Below are positions 1 to 8,064 of a stretch of 48,736 nt of DNA, piece after piece. The notes below the pieces were generated by a model. It was not told the DNA's origin. It did no database searches and saw only the letters and a list, made by a program, of their open reading frames with translations. The first letter of the stretch is position 1; each line of letters begins with the position of its first letter. The translations under genes and the position numbers were made by a program. The stretch comes from Alphaproteobacteria bacterium (GTDB lineage: Bacteria > Pseudomonadota > Alphaproteobacteria > ATCC43930 > CGMCC-115725), in the NCBI GenBank assembly GCA_030041385.1, contig JASHNY010000028.1, positions 1-48,736 on the forward strand, written 5' to 3'.

Positions 1-122
1 CGATGCTGCCGGCACAGGCCGAGGCTGCGGGCGAGCCGGGGCCGCCGCCGGTGCTCGAATCGGGGCTGGAACCCGAGCCCGGATCTGCGGCTGCCGGTCC
101 GGCAAAGGCGGCCGGTCATTAA
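1..122 (+). CDS. C-terminal tail of an unidentified protein (5' truncated)
   Basis: An open frame enters from the left edge and stops with TAA at 120-122. The visible 39 residues are dominated by Ala, Pro, Gly and Glu (for example EPGPPPVLESGLEPEPG), which is typical of a disordered C-terminal tail and not of a folded domain. Codons show the GC-rich third positions of the neighbouring genes, so it is probably a real coding end. The protein family cannot be told from this fragment. Confidence 0.55.
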   Translation, partial: MLPAQAEAAGEPGPPPVLESGLEPEPGSAAAGPAKAAGH

Positions 123-498
123 CCGGATGCCGCGACGGGGTGTCGCAGCCGGGCGGTTCAACGCGATCCGATTCTGTGCTAAAGCATAAGTTGATCACAG
201 AGGGTCTTTATGGTCGCTCCCGCAACCGATTCGCATTGATGACTAACAGGTTAGAGCGGTATCCGATCAGATCGCATCAATCGCCATGACCGCCCCCGGA
301 ACGCCCGCAGGGTGGCCATCCGGGGGTGACCCGGCCATCTGGGATGAAGCGGTAGGTCTCGCAGATGCCCGGATCAAGTCCGGGCATGACGAAGGGTAAA
401 AATGTTTCAACACGAATGGACCATGCTCTAACTGATTTGGAAAAGCGCTGGCCCGTGCGCCCTATAACTATGGCGAGGCCTTTGCAGGCGGAGGGGGA
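123..498. other. Intergenic region of about 375 bases with degenerate palindromic repeats
   Basis: No convincing gene is seen here. The first part (about 170-290) is more AT-rich than its surroundings and could hold promoter elements, but I see no clear -35/-10 pair. Around 310-340 there is a degenerate copy of a repeat with the core GGGTGACCCGGCCA, similar to the one at 27063-27081, and a well-formed palindrome lies at 365-387. The distal end, about 430-498, leads into the small membrane-protein gene. Confidence 0.6.
365..387. repeat. Intergenic palindromic repeat (ATGCCCGG ... CCGGGCAT)
   Basis: Two perfectly complementary 8-base arms, ATGCCCGG and CCGGGCAT, flank the 7-base spacer ATCAAGT. 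Sequences of this form (GTCATGCCCGGACTTGATCCGGGCATC) are, from general knowledge, widespread extragenic repeats in alphaproteobacteria. It lies in a gene-free stretch, as expected for this class. Confidence 0.8.
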
Positions 499-699
499 AT
501 GGTGCAGGCGATGACGCCGCCGGGTCAGCGGCATGACGCGGCGGAGAGCGACTACCTCGTCGAGCTCGAAAACGAGCGGCCGGCACCGCCGATCGCTGTC
601 CAGATGGTTCGGATATTGCGCGCCATTCTGGTGCTGATCGTGGCGGCGGTTTCGTTGGCGCTGTTCTGGCTGGTCGCGACGACGCTCGGCGTGCTGTAG
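499..699 (+). CDS. Small single-pass membrane protein of unknown function (66 aa)
   Basis: The polar N-terminal half (about residues 1-35, with ESDYLVELENERPAPP) is followed by one strong hydrophobic helix at about residues 38-62 (ILRAILVLIVAAVSLALFWL), ending almost at the C terminus. This is the pattern of a small inner-membrane protein. The ATG at 499 is preceded by a purine-rich GGAGGGGGA, a good ribosome binding site, which supports translation. It converges on the homospermidine synthase gene. I do not recognise the family and assign no function. Confidence 0.6.
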   Translation: MVQAMTPPGQRHDAAESDYLVELENERPAPPIAVQMVRILRAILVLIVAAVSLALFWLVATTLGVL

Positions 700-771
700 C
701 GAGCGGGCTCGCATCATGCGCCGGGCGCCGGCACGCGCAACATCGCCCGGGCGACCCGCCGAGCGGCCCGG

Positions 772-2184
772 TCAGACGACCCTGATGTTCTTGAACTGCC
801 AGGGATCGTCGCGGTCGAGGTCTTCGGGAAAAAGGCGCTCGCGGTCTTGGAGCGGTGTCCAGTCGCCCCACACGCCGACCATCTCGCCGAGGTAAGGGCC
901 GGCGATCTCGAGCACGCGAGCGTAATCCATCTCGTCCGGCTCGACGATGCCGCGGCGCGGGTTCTCGATCGCCCAGACGATCCCGGCGAGCACCGCCGCG
1001 GTCACCTGAAGCGAGGTCGCGTTGTTATGCGGCACCGCCCGCCGCGCCTCCTCGATCGACAGGCGCGAGCCGTACCAGTACACCCCGCGCGACGACCCCA
1101 TCAGCAATACGCCCAGTTCGTCGATCCCGGCCGTGATCTCGTCGACGATCAGGCGCTTGCGGGTCTGCAACTCCCAGTTCTTGCCCCCCAGCTCATGCAG
1201 GCTCAACACCGCGTCGTCGCACGGGTGGTAGGCATAGTGGCAGGTCGGCCGATAGCGCGCCTGGCCGCCATCGTGCACGGTCAGGTAATCGGCAATCGAG
1301 ATCGATTCGCCGTGGGTGATCAGGAACCCGAGATAGGGACCTTCGAGCGGGGTCCAGCTGCGCACCCGTGTCGCCGCGCCCGGCCGCAGCAGATAGATCG
1401 CCGCCCGGCTGCCCGCTGCATGCTCCCGCCCGTCGGCTGGAAAATGCCGCTCATGCGTGCCCCAGCCGAGTTCCGCCGGTTGCGATCCCTCGCTGAAGAA
1501 CCCGTCGATCGACCAGGTATTGACGAACTCCCCCGGCAATTTGGGGAGCGCGGCGACCTGCGTGTCGCGCTCGGCAATGTGGATGGCTTTGACCCCGATC
1601 GCCTCGGCGAGTCGGCCCCAGCCGTCGCGGTCGGCCGGAATGGCGGTGCCGGCGGCGGCGAGATCGACAAGCGCCTGCTTGACGAAATGCGACACCAGGC
1701 CCGGGTTGGCGCCGTGGGTGATGACCGCGGTCGGCCCGTCGGGGCTGCGGCTGCGCAGCGCCAGGGCACTCTCGCGAAGCGCGTAATTTGACCGCGCCGC
1801 CGGCGACAGACCGGGATCGGTATAGCCGCCGGGCCACGGTTCGATGCAGGTATCGAGATAGAGCGCACCCCGCTCCTGGCAGAATTCGATCAGCGCCAGG
1901 CTCGACACGTCGACCGACACGTTAAGCAGGAAATCGCCGGGGCCAAGCACGGTATCGAGAACCGCGCGATAATTCTCCCGCGTCAGCGGCGTTTCGACAA
2001 AGCGGACGCCGTATTCCGCGGCGACGGAGCGGCCGCGCTTCTCGGCGGTGATGATCGTGATCCGGTCGGGCGGCAGCGCGACATGGCGGCGGATCAGCGG
2101 CAGGACGCCCTGGCCGATGCTGCCGAACCCGACGATGACCAGACGACCCGGAAATGCGGCGTGAATGAGCTCAGGCATGATCAT
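772..2184 (-). CDS. hss: Homospermidine synthase
   Basis: A 470-residue protein that should make sym-homospermidine, the main long polyamine of many alphaproteobacteria, from two putrescines (or putrescine and spermidine) in an NAD-dependent reaction in the cytoplasm. The N terminus carries a Rossmann dinucleotide loop (VIVGFGSIGQG, about residues 16-26) followed by a strand and an acidic/charged region typical of the saccharopine-dehydrogenase-like fold, and the overall length fits bacterial Hss (about 470-480). The conserved blocks DTCIEPWPGGYTD and THGANPGLVSHFVKQAL are family features. The start is taken at the first ATG; a second ATG two codons later (2178) is also possible, and neither has a strong ribosome binding site. 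It is divergent from the FKBP gene. Confidence 0.92.
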   Translation of the reverse strand: MIMPELIHAAFPGRLVIVGFGSIGQGVLPLIRRHVALPPDRITIITAEKRGRSVAAEYGVRFVETPLTRENYRAVLDTVLGPGDFLLNVSVDVSSLALIEFCQERGALYLDTCIEPWPGGYTDPGLSPAARSNYALRESALALRSRSPDGPTAVITHGANPGLVSHFVKQALVDLAAAGTAIPADRDGWGRLAEAIGVKAIHIAERDTQVAALPKLPGEFVNTWSIDGFFSEGSQPAELGWGTHERHFPADGREHAAGSRAAIYLLRPGAATRVRSWTPLEGPYLGFLITHGESISIADYLTVHDGGQARYRPTCHYAYHPCDDAVLSLHELGGKNWELQTRKRLIVDEITAGIDELGVLLMGSSRGVYWYGSRLSIEEARRAVPHNNATSLQVTAAVLAGIVWAIENPRRGIVEPDEMDYARVLEIAGPYLGEMVGVWGDWTPLQDRERLFPEDLDRDDPWQFKNIRVV

Positions 2185-2372
2185 CCGTTGGCGAAAGAGG
2201 GTTCAGATGGGCCGGGTGCCGGCAAAGAACAACAGGACGACCGTGCGCCCGATCGTGATATCGTCGCGCGCGGCGCCGGGATTGGCGGCAACACGAGAGA
2301 TCGCGTCGCCGCCGGTTGTCGCCATGCCGGCCGCCGTTCCCGCCGTCTATATGGGATGTAGCATACCTCGCC

Positions 2373-2819
2373 ATGATCAAGCCAATCCGCTTAGCCTGCG
2401 CCGCCGCGGCGCTGGCGCTGTTGTCGCTATCGGTGCCCGCGCCGCGGGCGGAAGGAGCGCAGGGGACGATGACCGAAATGCCGGACGGCCTCAAATATGT
2501 CGATACCCAAACCGGAAGCGGCGCCATAGCCGTCTCCGGCCGCACCGTCACCGTGCAATATACCGGCTGGCTGTATCAGAACGGCAAGAAGGGCACGAAG
2601 TTCGACAGCTCCTACGACCACGGCGAGCCGTTCTCGTTCAAGCTCGGCGGCGGCCATGTCATCAAGGGCTGGGACGAGGGCGTCCCCGGCATGCGGGTCG
2701 GCGGCAAGCGCACGTTGATCATCCCGCCCCAGTTGGCCTATGGCGCCCACGGCGCCGGCGACGTGATCCCGCCCTTTGCGACGCTGATTTTCGATGTCGA
2801 GCTGATGAAGGTGGAGTGA
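2373..2819 (+). CDS. Exported FKBP-type peptidyl-prolyl cis-trans isomerase
   Basis: A 148-residue protein with an N-terminal signal peptide (basic MIKPIR, then an Ala/Leu-rich core, probable cleavage near PAPRA-EG at about residue 27) followed by one FKBP domain at about residues 40-148. Typical features are VTVQYTGWLY, FDSSYD, the substrate-pocket stretch GHVIKGWDEGVPGMRVGGKR, and the end LIFDVELMKVE. It should speed prolyl isomerisation of proteins in the periplasm. The ATG at 2373 is chosen because it is followed directly by the signal peptide; an upstream in-frame ATG at 2316 would spoil it. A ModE-like regulator follows after 37 bases on the same strand. Confidence 0.93.
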   Translation: MIKPIRLACAAAALALLSLSVPAPRAEGAQGTMTEMPDGLKYVDTQTGSGAIAVSGRTVTVQYTGWLYQNGKKGTKFDSSYDHGEPFSFKLGGGHVIKGWDEGVPGMRVGGKRTLIIPPQLAYGAHGAGDVIPPFATLIFDVELMKVE

Positions 2820-2856
2820 GGCTGCCGATGAGGCCCGGCCCGGCGAGACTGCGGCA

Positions 2857-3231
2857 ATGGCGCGGCTGACCCTGCGGATCGACTTCGACGGCGACCGCGC
2901 CATCGGGCCGGGAAAGATCCGGCTGCTCGAACTGATCGAGGCGAAGGGATCGATTTCGGCGGCCGGGCGCGAGATGGGCATGTCGTACCGGCGCGCCTGG
3001 CTGCTCGTCGACAGCCTCAACCGCTGCTTCCGCGAGCCGGTGGTCGCGGCCCAGACCGGGGGCGCCCATGGCGGCGGCGCCGTGTTGACCGGGCTCGGCC
3101 GAGCCGTGATACGCCATTACCGCGCCATCGAGGAGCGGGCGGCGGCCGCCGGCGCCGACCATGTCGGCGCTCTCGCCGCCGCGCTCGCCGAGGCCGAGCC
3201 GCCGGAATCGAAGGAACCGCCGCTGGATTAG
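2857..3231 (+). CDS. ModE-like molybdenum-type HTH regulator lacking the molybdate-binding domains
   Basis: A 124-residue protein matching the N-terminal winged helix-turn-helix of ModE/LysR type: IGPGKIRLLELIEAKGSISA followed by AGREMGMSYRRAWLLVDSLN covers about residues 20-60, then the wing region VVAAQTGGAHGGGAVLTGLGR. Full ModE (about 260 aa) carries two Mop domains after this; here the protein ends in a short Ala/Glu-rich tail, so it cannot sense molybdate through a Mop domain. Stand-alone ModE-type HTH proteins are common in alphaproteobacteria. It converges on modC, so a role in controlling modABC or another molybdenum gene is likely but inferred. Confidence 0.85.
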   Translation: MARLTLRIDFDGDRAIGPGKIRLLELIEAKGSISAAGREMGMSYRRAWLLVDSLNRCFREPVVAAQTGGAHGGGAVLTGLGRAVIRHYRAIEERAAAAGADHVGALAAALAEAEPPESKEPPLD

Positions 3232-3249
3232 GATTCTGGCGAAAGCCGT

Positions 3250-4386
3250 TCACCCCAGCATCATGTCGGCATCGGCACCGCCGCCGCCGCCCGGAAGGGT
3301 GCCGGCAAAGGCATGGCTGTCGAAGGCGATGCTCTTGATCACCGCATAGACCGGCCGTCCGGGCAGAAGCCCGAGCGTCTCGATCGATCGCCGCGTGAGC
3401 CGGGCGATCAGCGGCTCTCCGGCGCAGTCGAGCCTGATCTCGACCACCGGCCCGTCGGCGGCGCCGATCTCGGCCACGGTTCCCGGCAAGACATTGAGCG
3501 CGCTCAGCCCTTCGGGCCGAACCAGCGCGATCATTACATCGCGCGCCCGGATGCGCACGCGCAACGCGGTGCCGACGGCGAGGTCGAGGTGGGGCACCCG
3601 CAATTCCCCGGCCGCGGTGCGCAGCACGGTAAGGCCGAAGCGGGCATCCTCGCCGGCGATTGTGGTGGCCAGCATCGCGCCGGCCTCGGGTTGCCCGGCG
3701 AGCGGAAACAGGTCGAGCCGGCTCATCACCGCGGCCGGGGCTCCGGAAGCTGCGACCCTGCCGTCAGCCAGTACGACCAGGTTGTTGGCTAACCGGGCGA
3801 CCTCGGCGATCGAGTGGCTGACATAAACGATCGGTATCCGCATCTCGTCGCGCAGGCGTTCGATATAGGGCATGATCTCGGCCTTGCGCGGCTCGTCGAG
3901 CGAGGCGAGCGGCTCGTCCATGACGAGGAGGCGCGGGCGCGCCAGCAACGCACGGCCGATGGCGACGCGCTGTTTCTCCCCGCCCGACAGGTGAATCGGC
4001 CGCCGCGACAACAGGCCGCCAATGCCGAGCAGCCCGACGACCTGATCGATCTCTGCCATGCCGCCGGCATCCGGGGCGAAGCGGCGCCCATAGACGAGGT
4101 TCCGCCGCACCGTCAGATGCGGAAACAGCCGGCCCTCCTGAAACACATAGCCGACGCGGCGGCGATGCACCGGCACGAACACGCGATTCCGCGTATCGGT
4201 CAATACCGTACCGTCGACGACGATCCGCCCGTTATCCGGCTGGATCAGCCCGGCGATCGCGTTGATGACCGAGGTCTTGCCGGCACCCGAGCGCCCGAAC
4301 AAAGCGGTCAGCCCGCCGGCGCTTTCGAACGCGATATCGAGCCGAAAATTGCCGAGGCGATGGTCGATCGTCACGCTCAGCGTCAC
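3250..4386 (-). CDS. modC: Molybdate ABC transporter ATP-binding protein ModC
   Basis: A 378-residue ATPase that powers molybdate import. The Walker A motif GRSGAGKT is at residues 31-38, the signature LSGGEKQR and Walker B LLVMDEPLASLD follow, and VYVSHSIAEVARLA is the H-loop. The C-terminal third (from about residue 290, with LNVLPGTVAEI and LIARLTRRSIETLGLLPGRPVYAVIKSIAF) is the Mop/TOBE domain that binds oxyanion in ModC. The chosen start is GTG at 4386: it places TLSVTIDHRLGNF at the N terminus as in the family, and it overlaps the modB stop by 4 bases. The frame remains open far upstream, but that part is only the shadow of modB. Confidence 0.93.
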   Translation of the reverse strand: MTLSVTIDHRLGNFRLDIAFESAGGLTALFGRSGAGKTSVINAIAGLIQPDNGRIVVDGTVLTDTRNRVFVPVHRRRVGYVFQEGRLFPHLTVRRNLVYGRRFAPDAGGMAEIDQVVGLLGIGGLLSRRPIHLSGGEKQRVAIGRALLARPRLLVMDEPLASLDEPRKAEIMPYIERLRDEMRIPIVYVSHSIAEVARLANNLVVLADGRVAASGAPAAVMSRLDLFPLAGQPEAGAMLATTIAGEDARFGLTVLRTAAGELRVPHLDLAVGTALRVRIRARDVMIALVRPEGLSALNVLPGTVAEIGAADGPVVEIRLDCAGEPLIARLTRRSIETLGLLPGRPVYAVIKSIAFDSHAFAGTLPGGGGGADADMMLG

Positions 4387-5087
4387 GAGGCGGCCCCGTG
4401 TCGGGTCGCGCGGTAGGCGATCGCCTCGGAGGCGAAGAGCGCCGCGATCGAGATCACCACCGCGACCAGGGTCAGGCGCAAAGCGCCGAGATCGCCGCCC
4501 GGCACCTGGGTGAGGACGTAGATCGCGATCGGCAGGGTCTGGGTCTGGCCGGGGATGTTCGAGACAAAGGTGATCGTCGCGCCGAACTCGCCGAGCGAGC
4601 GGGCAAACGACAGGATCATCCCGGCGACGATGCCCGGCAGGATCAGCGGCAGGGTCACGGTCACGAAGACCCAGGCGGCATTGGCGCCGAGGGTTGCGGC
4701 GGCGTCTTCGAGGCGGCGGTCGACGGCGTCGAGCGACAGGCGGATCGCCCGCACCATCAGCGGAAACCCCATCACCGCGCTGGCCAGCGCGGCACCGGTC
4801 CAGCGGAACGCGAATACGATGCCGAACGTGTCGGCAAAGAACCGGCCGAGCGGACCGCGCCGCCCGAACAGCAACAGCAGGATGAAGCCGGTGACGACCG
4901 GCGGCATTACCAGCGGCAGGTGCACAATCGCGTTCAGCAGCGATTTGCCCCAGAACCGGCCGCGTGCCAGCAGCACGGCAACCCCCAGCCCGAACGGCAG
5001 GCTCGCCGCCATCGCCCATAGGGCGACCCACAGCGACAGGCGAACCGCCGTCAGCTCATCGGGCGAAAGCGCAAAAAGCGAGCTCAA
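4383..5087 (-). CDS. modB: Molybdate ABC transporter permease ModB
   Basis: A membrane permease of about 234 residues with five or six hydrophobic helices. Characteristic stretches are LVMPPVVTGFILLLLFGRRG, FRWTGAALASAVMGFPLMV, and the cytoplasmic EAA-like loop SLDAVDRRLEDAAATLGA that docks on ModC, followed by SLGEFGATITFVSNIPGQT. The most plausible start is TTG at 5087, 7 bases after the modA stop and just before SSLFALSPDELTAVRLSLWVAL, giving the usual ModB length. An ATG at 5174 in the same frame would put the start inside modA with an unlikely Arg/Pro-rich leader. Second gene of modABC. Confidence 0.92.
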   Translation of the reverse strand: MSSLFALSPDELTAVRLSLWVALWAMAASLPFGLGVAVLLARGRFWGKSLLNAIVHLPLVMPPVVTGFILLLLFGRRGPLGRFFADTFGIVFAFRWTGAALASAVMGFPLMVRAIRLSLDAVDRRLEDAAATLGANAAWVFVTVTLPLILPGIVAGMILSFARSLGEFGATITFVSNIPGQTQTLPIAIYVLTQVPGGDLGALRLTLVAVVISIAALFASEAIAYRATRHGAAS

Positions 5088-5094
5088 GCCAGGT

Positions 5095-5883
5095 TCATCC
5101 GCCCGGAGCGAGCACCGCGAACCCCGCGGCCTCGAAAATCTTGCGGGCCGCGGGACCGCGCAGATAGGCGGCAAAGGCGGCCGCCTTGGGGTTGTGCGAG
5201 CTCGCCGTCACGGCCATCGGGTAGATGATCGGCGGCACGCTGCGCGGTGGGAAGGTGGCCACCACCTTGACCCCGGGATCGACCGCCGCATCGGTCTTGT
5301 AGACGATGCCGAGCGGGGCCTCGCCGCGCGACACCAGCAGCAAGGCGGCGCGCACATTCTCCGCCGCCGCGACCCGCCCCGCTACCGACGGCCACACGCC
5401 GAGCTTGGTCAGTGCCGCCTTGCCGTAGATGCCGGCGGGCACCACGGCCGGGTCGGCCATTGCCAGCCGCCCATTGCCGAGCAGCTTGGCAAGCGGGAAA
5501 TTCGGAGCGATCGTCGTCGTCACCGTGCTGTCCTTCGGCGCGATCAGCACCAGCACGTTGCCGAGCAGGTTCACGCGGGTCCTGTCGGCGATCAACTTCT
5601 TGCCGTCGAGATAATTCATCCACTTGAGATCGGCCGATATGAATACGTCGGCCGGCGCCGCATTCTCGATCTGCTTGGCCAGCGTCGAACTGGCGGCGTA
5701 GTCGATCACGGCATGATTGCCGGCGCTTTTCTGCCATTCGGCATTGATTGCGTCGAGTGCATTCTTGAGGCTCGCCGCGGCGAAAACCACCACCGGCGAT
5801 GCCGGTGCGGCGAGGGCCGGCAGCGGTGCGGCAAGCCCCGCGGCGGCGCCGATCAATCCGAACACGAAAACCATTCGTCGCAT
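5095..5883 (-). CDS. modA: Molybdate-binding periplasmic protein ModA
   Basis: A 262-residue binding protein. It begins with a signal peptide (MRRMVFVFGLIGAAAGL, likely cleaved after the LAA/APALA region at about residue 25). The mature start VVVFAAASLKNALDAINAEW and the block VIDYAASSTLAKQIENAAPA, with serines that ligate molybdate in this family, then DVFISADLKWMNYL, identify ModA. First gene of modABC on this strand. The ATG at 5883 follows a G-rich ribosome binding site (AGGGGGG) at about 7 bases. A candidate ModE-type operator lies just upstream. Tungstate as an alternative substrate cannot be excluded from sequence. Confidence 0.94.
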   Translation of the reverse strand: MRRMVFVFGLIGAAAGLAAPLPALAAPASPVVVFAAASLKNALDAINAEWQKSAGNHAVIDYAASSTLAKQIENAAPADVFISADLKWMNYLDGKKLIADRTRVNLLGNVLVLIAPKDSTVTTTIAPNFPLAKLLGNGRLAMADPAVVPAGIYGKAALTKLGVWPSVAGRVAAAENVRAALLLVSRGEAPLGIVYKTDAAVDPGVKVVATFPPRSVPPIIYPMAVTASSHNPKAAAFAAYLRGPAARKIFEAAGFAVLAPGG

Positions 5884-5897
5884 CGAAATCCCCCCTT

Positions 5898-5921
5898 CGT
5901 TATAGCCGAATAGATACATTG
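5898..5921. promoter_or_regulatory. Candidate ModE-type operator upstream of modA
   Basis: The forward-strand stretch begins CGTTATAG and ends ATACATTG, an imperfect inverted repeat resembling the ModE box (CGTTATAT ... ATATAACG). It sits 15 bases upstream of the modA start, where a bound repressor would block transcription. The left half-site fits well and the right half-site is degenerate, so this is a candidate only. Confidence 0.35.
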
Positions 5922-6028
5922 CTGCGGGAGCGATGCCCAGCGTGCAGTGGTGGGAGCCCGGTGCGGCATTGGCGCGCTGCCGTCGTGCCGTTATGGTGCG
6001 CCGCGGCGGACGGAGCCGGAGCAGCAGG

Positions 6029-6793
6029 ATGAAATTGTTCGACCTCACCGGGCGCGTCGCCGTGGTTACCGGCGGCAATGGCGGCATTGGGCTCGGCATG
6101 GCGCGCGGCCTCGCGGCGGCCGGTGCGGCGGTGGCCGTGGCCGCGCGCAACCGCGCCAAGTCCGAGGCAGCGATGGCCGAATTGGCGGCCTTGGGGGCAG
6201 AAGCCGCCTTCGTCGCGCTCGACGTCGCCGATCCGGCTTCGTGCCGGGCCATGGTGGAGGCGGTCGTGGGGCGTTTCGGCCGGCTCGACATCCTCGTCAA
6301 CAATGCCGGCATGTCGATCCGCAAGCCGCCCGAGACCTATACGGTCGAGGAATGGCAGGCCGTGTTGAACACCAACCTGACCGGCGCTTTCGTCTGCTGC
6401 CAGGCGGCGCACCCGGTGATGAAACGCAACGGCGGCGGCAAGATCATCAATATCGGGTCGATGATGTCGGTGTTCGGCGGCGCTTATGCCGCGCCCTATT
6501 CGTCGAGCAAGGGCGGCATCGTGCAGATGACCAAGTCGTTAGCCACCGCCTGGGCGCGCGACAACATCCAGGTCAACGCGGTACTGCCCGGCTGGATCGA
6601 TACCGAATTGACCCGTGATGCACGCGACCAGGTGGCGGGGCTCAACGAGCGGGTATTGGCGCGCACGCCGGCGGGGCGGTGGGGCGTGCCCGACGATCTC
6701 TCGGGCACGGCCGTGTTTCTCGCCGCGCCGGCATCCGATTTCGTTACCGGCGCGGCGATCCCGGTCGATGGCGGCTACGCGTCGGAATTCTGA
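6029..6793 (+). CDS. SDR-family NAD(P)-dependent oxidoreductase
   Basis: A 254-residue classical short-chain dehydrogenase. It has the cofactor-binding glycine motif TGGNGGIG (about residues 14-21), the structural ILVNNAG, the catalytic serine region INIGSMMS, and the Tyr/Lys pair YSSSK followed by GGIVQMTKSLATAWA. The end GAAIPVDGGYAS is the usual SDR C terminus. Overall it resembles gluconate 5-dehydrogenase or 3-oxoacyl reductase-like members, but the substrate cannot be told. The ATG at 6029 follows GGAGCAGG at a good distance. It is divergent from modA, with about 145 bases between. Confidence 0.9.
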   Translation: MKLFDLTGRVAVVTGGNGGIGLGMARGLAAAGAAVAVAARNRAKSEAAMAELAALGAEAAFVALDVADPASCRAMVEAVVGRFGRLDILVNNAGMSIRKPPETYTVEEWQAVLNTNLTGAFVCCQAAHPVMKRNGGGKIINIGSMMSVFGGAYAAPYSSSKGGIVQMTKSLATAWARDNIQVNAVLPGWIDTELTRDARDQVAGLNERVLARTPAGRWGVPDDLSGTAVFLAAPASDFVTGAAIPVDGGYASEF

Positions 6794-6806
6794 CCGGCCG
6801 TCGCCT

Positions 6807-7109
6807 CTAGCGGGTCAACTGGGAATGGGTCAGCTGGGCCAGGTGCATCACGCTGCGGTCGTGCCTGCTCCAGATGCCGGTATTGTCGCCGACCACGGTC
6901 CGCATCCGCGCATAGCAATCGGCGCGCTCGCTTGGCAGAAAGCGGATGAACGAGCTGTTGTCCTGCTGGCACAGGGCGAGTGCGTGGGCCTTGTGCGGGT
7001 CCGCCGGGTAGCTGCTGTGATAGATCGCGGCGATCTGGTGGGGAAAGCCGGCCGCCGTGACGAGCAGCGCCGCCGCGGTGCCGAGCACGATTTTCTTCGC
7101 AAACCTCAT
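6807..7109 (-). CDS. Small exported protein of unknown function (100 aa)
   Basis: The N terminus MRFAKKIVLGTAAALLVTAAGF is a typical signal peptide, followed by a mature part of about 75 residues with two cysteines (ALCQQDNS and RADCYARMR) that could form a disulfide in the periplasm. The start at 7109 is preceded by GGAGGCGAC, a strong ribosome binding site; an earlier ATG at 7214 would add an Arg-rich leader and hide the signal peptide. I do not recognise the family. It lies between the SDR and the liv operon, with an AT-rich promoter-like island upstream. Confidence 0.7.
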   Translation of the reverse strand: MRFAKKIVLGTAAALLVTAAGFPHQIAAIYHSSYPADPHKAHALALCQQDNSSFIRFLPSERADCYARMRTVVGDNTGIWSRHDRSVMHLAQLTHSQLTR

Positions 7110-7213
7110 CGTCGCCTCCAGGAAACATCTGCCGGCGACCTGCCGGCATCGGTTTCTTCTCAAGCGACGTGCCAACCGTGCCAAATAATTCAAGATCAGG
7201 TTTTCTGCGGCCA

Positions 7214-7241
7214 AATATAGTTAATTATATCTATACGTAAA
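7214..7241 (-). promoter_or_regulatory. Candidate sigma70-type promoter in an AT-rich island
   Basis: Read on the minus strand there is TTTACG (7241-7236), a 16-base spacer, then TATATT (7219-7214), within a clearly AT-rich island of about 70 bases in otherwise GC-rich DNA. It points at the small exported protein gene, giving a leader of about 100 bases. Supported by sequence pattern only. Confidence 0.4.
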
Positions 7242-7332
7242 CGCTCGCTGCAAATTGCAACGGGATTTGCGTCGAATTCGACGGATTTTGCCGCTATCGC
7301 CGCGGCGATGGCAGGCTCAAGCGTGAACGGCG

Positions 7333-8064
7333 TTACAGGCCGAGATAGAATTTACGGACGAGCTCATTGTTGTTGAGTTCGTCCGTATTGTGGCCTTCAA
7401 ACGCGATATGGCCGTGGACGATGACGTAGCCGCGGTCGGCAATGCGCACCGCCTGGTTGAAGTTCTGTTCGGCCATCAGCACGGTCAACTCGAAGCGTTC
7501 CTTCAATTCCTTGATCTTGTCGATGGTGCGGCTGACGAGGATCGGCGCGAGGCCGACCGACGGTTCGTCGATCAGCAGGATGCGCGGCTCCGACATCAGC
7601 GCGCGGGCCAGCGCCAGCATTTGCTGTTCGCCGCCGGACATGCTGCCGGCGAGTTGCCGGCGGCGCTCGCGCAACACGGGAAACGTCGCGTAGGCGGAAT
7701 CGAGGTTGCGTGTGATGAGCGCGCGCGCACTGCGGCGAAACGCGCCGAGCAGCAGGTTTTCCTCGACCGTCAATTTGGGGAAGAGGCGGCGCCCTTCCGG
7801 CACCAGCGCGATGCCGAGGTCGACGATCTCCTCGGTGGTGCGGCCGACGAGGTCGTGCCGCGCCCCGTCGATCTCGGCGACGATGCTCCCGCTGGCCGGC
7901 CGCAACATCCCCATGATGCATTTCATCAGGGTGCTTTTGCCGTTGCCGTTGGTGCCGAGCAGCGCCACGGTCTCGGCATGGGCGACGGAGACGCTGACGT
8001 TTTCCAGCACCCGCACCCGGCCATAGCCGGCATTGACCCCGGTGAGCGCCAGGCTATTCGCCAA
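7333..8064 (-). CDS. livF: Branched-chain amino-acid type ABC transporter ATP-binding protein LivF
   Basis: A 243-residue ATPase, one of the two nucleotide-binding subunits of a HAAT-family importer. Visible motifs: Walker A LLGTNGNGKST (about residues 34-44), the LivF-typical MRPASGS and LVPEGRRLFPKLTVEENL, the signature SGGEQQMLALARALM, Walker B ILLIDEPSVGLAP and the H-loop MAEQNF. It ends with NNELVRKFYLGL, the usual LivF tail. Last gene of livH-livM-livG-livF; its start overlaps the livG stop by 11 bases. Such systems also import amides, urea, aromatic acids or short-chain acids, so the substrate is open. Confidence 0.93.
   Translation of the reverse strand: MANSLALTGVNAGYGRVRVLENVSVSVAHAETVALLGTNGNGKSTLMKCIMGMLRPASGSIVAEIDGARHDLVGRTTEEIVDLGIALVPEGRRLFPKLTVEENLLLGAFRRSARALITRNLDSAYATFPVLRERRRQLAGSMSGGEQQMLALARALMSEPRILLIDEPSVGLAPILVSRTIDKIKELKERFELTVLMAEQNFNQAVRIADRGYVIVHGHIAFEGHNTDELNNNELVRKFYLGL

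Noticed and set aside
847-1791. Open frame of 314 codons on the plus strand opposite hss
   Set aside because: Mirror of the GC-rich hss gene; composition is Arg/His/Pro-rich with no domain.
4386-5031. N-terminal extension of modC by more than 200 codons
   Set aside because: The extra part is Arg/Pro-rich and antiphase to modB on the same strand; the family start is at GTG 4386.
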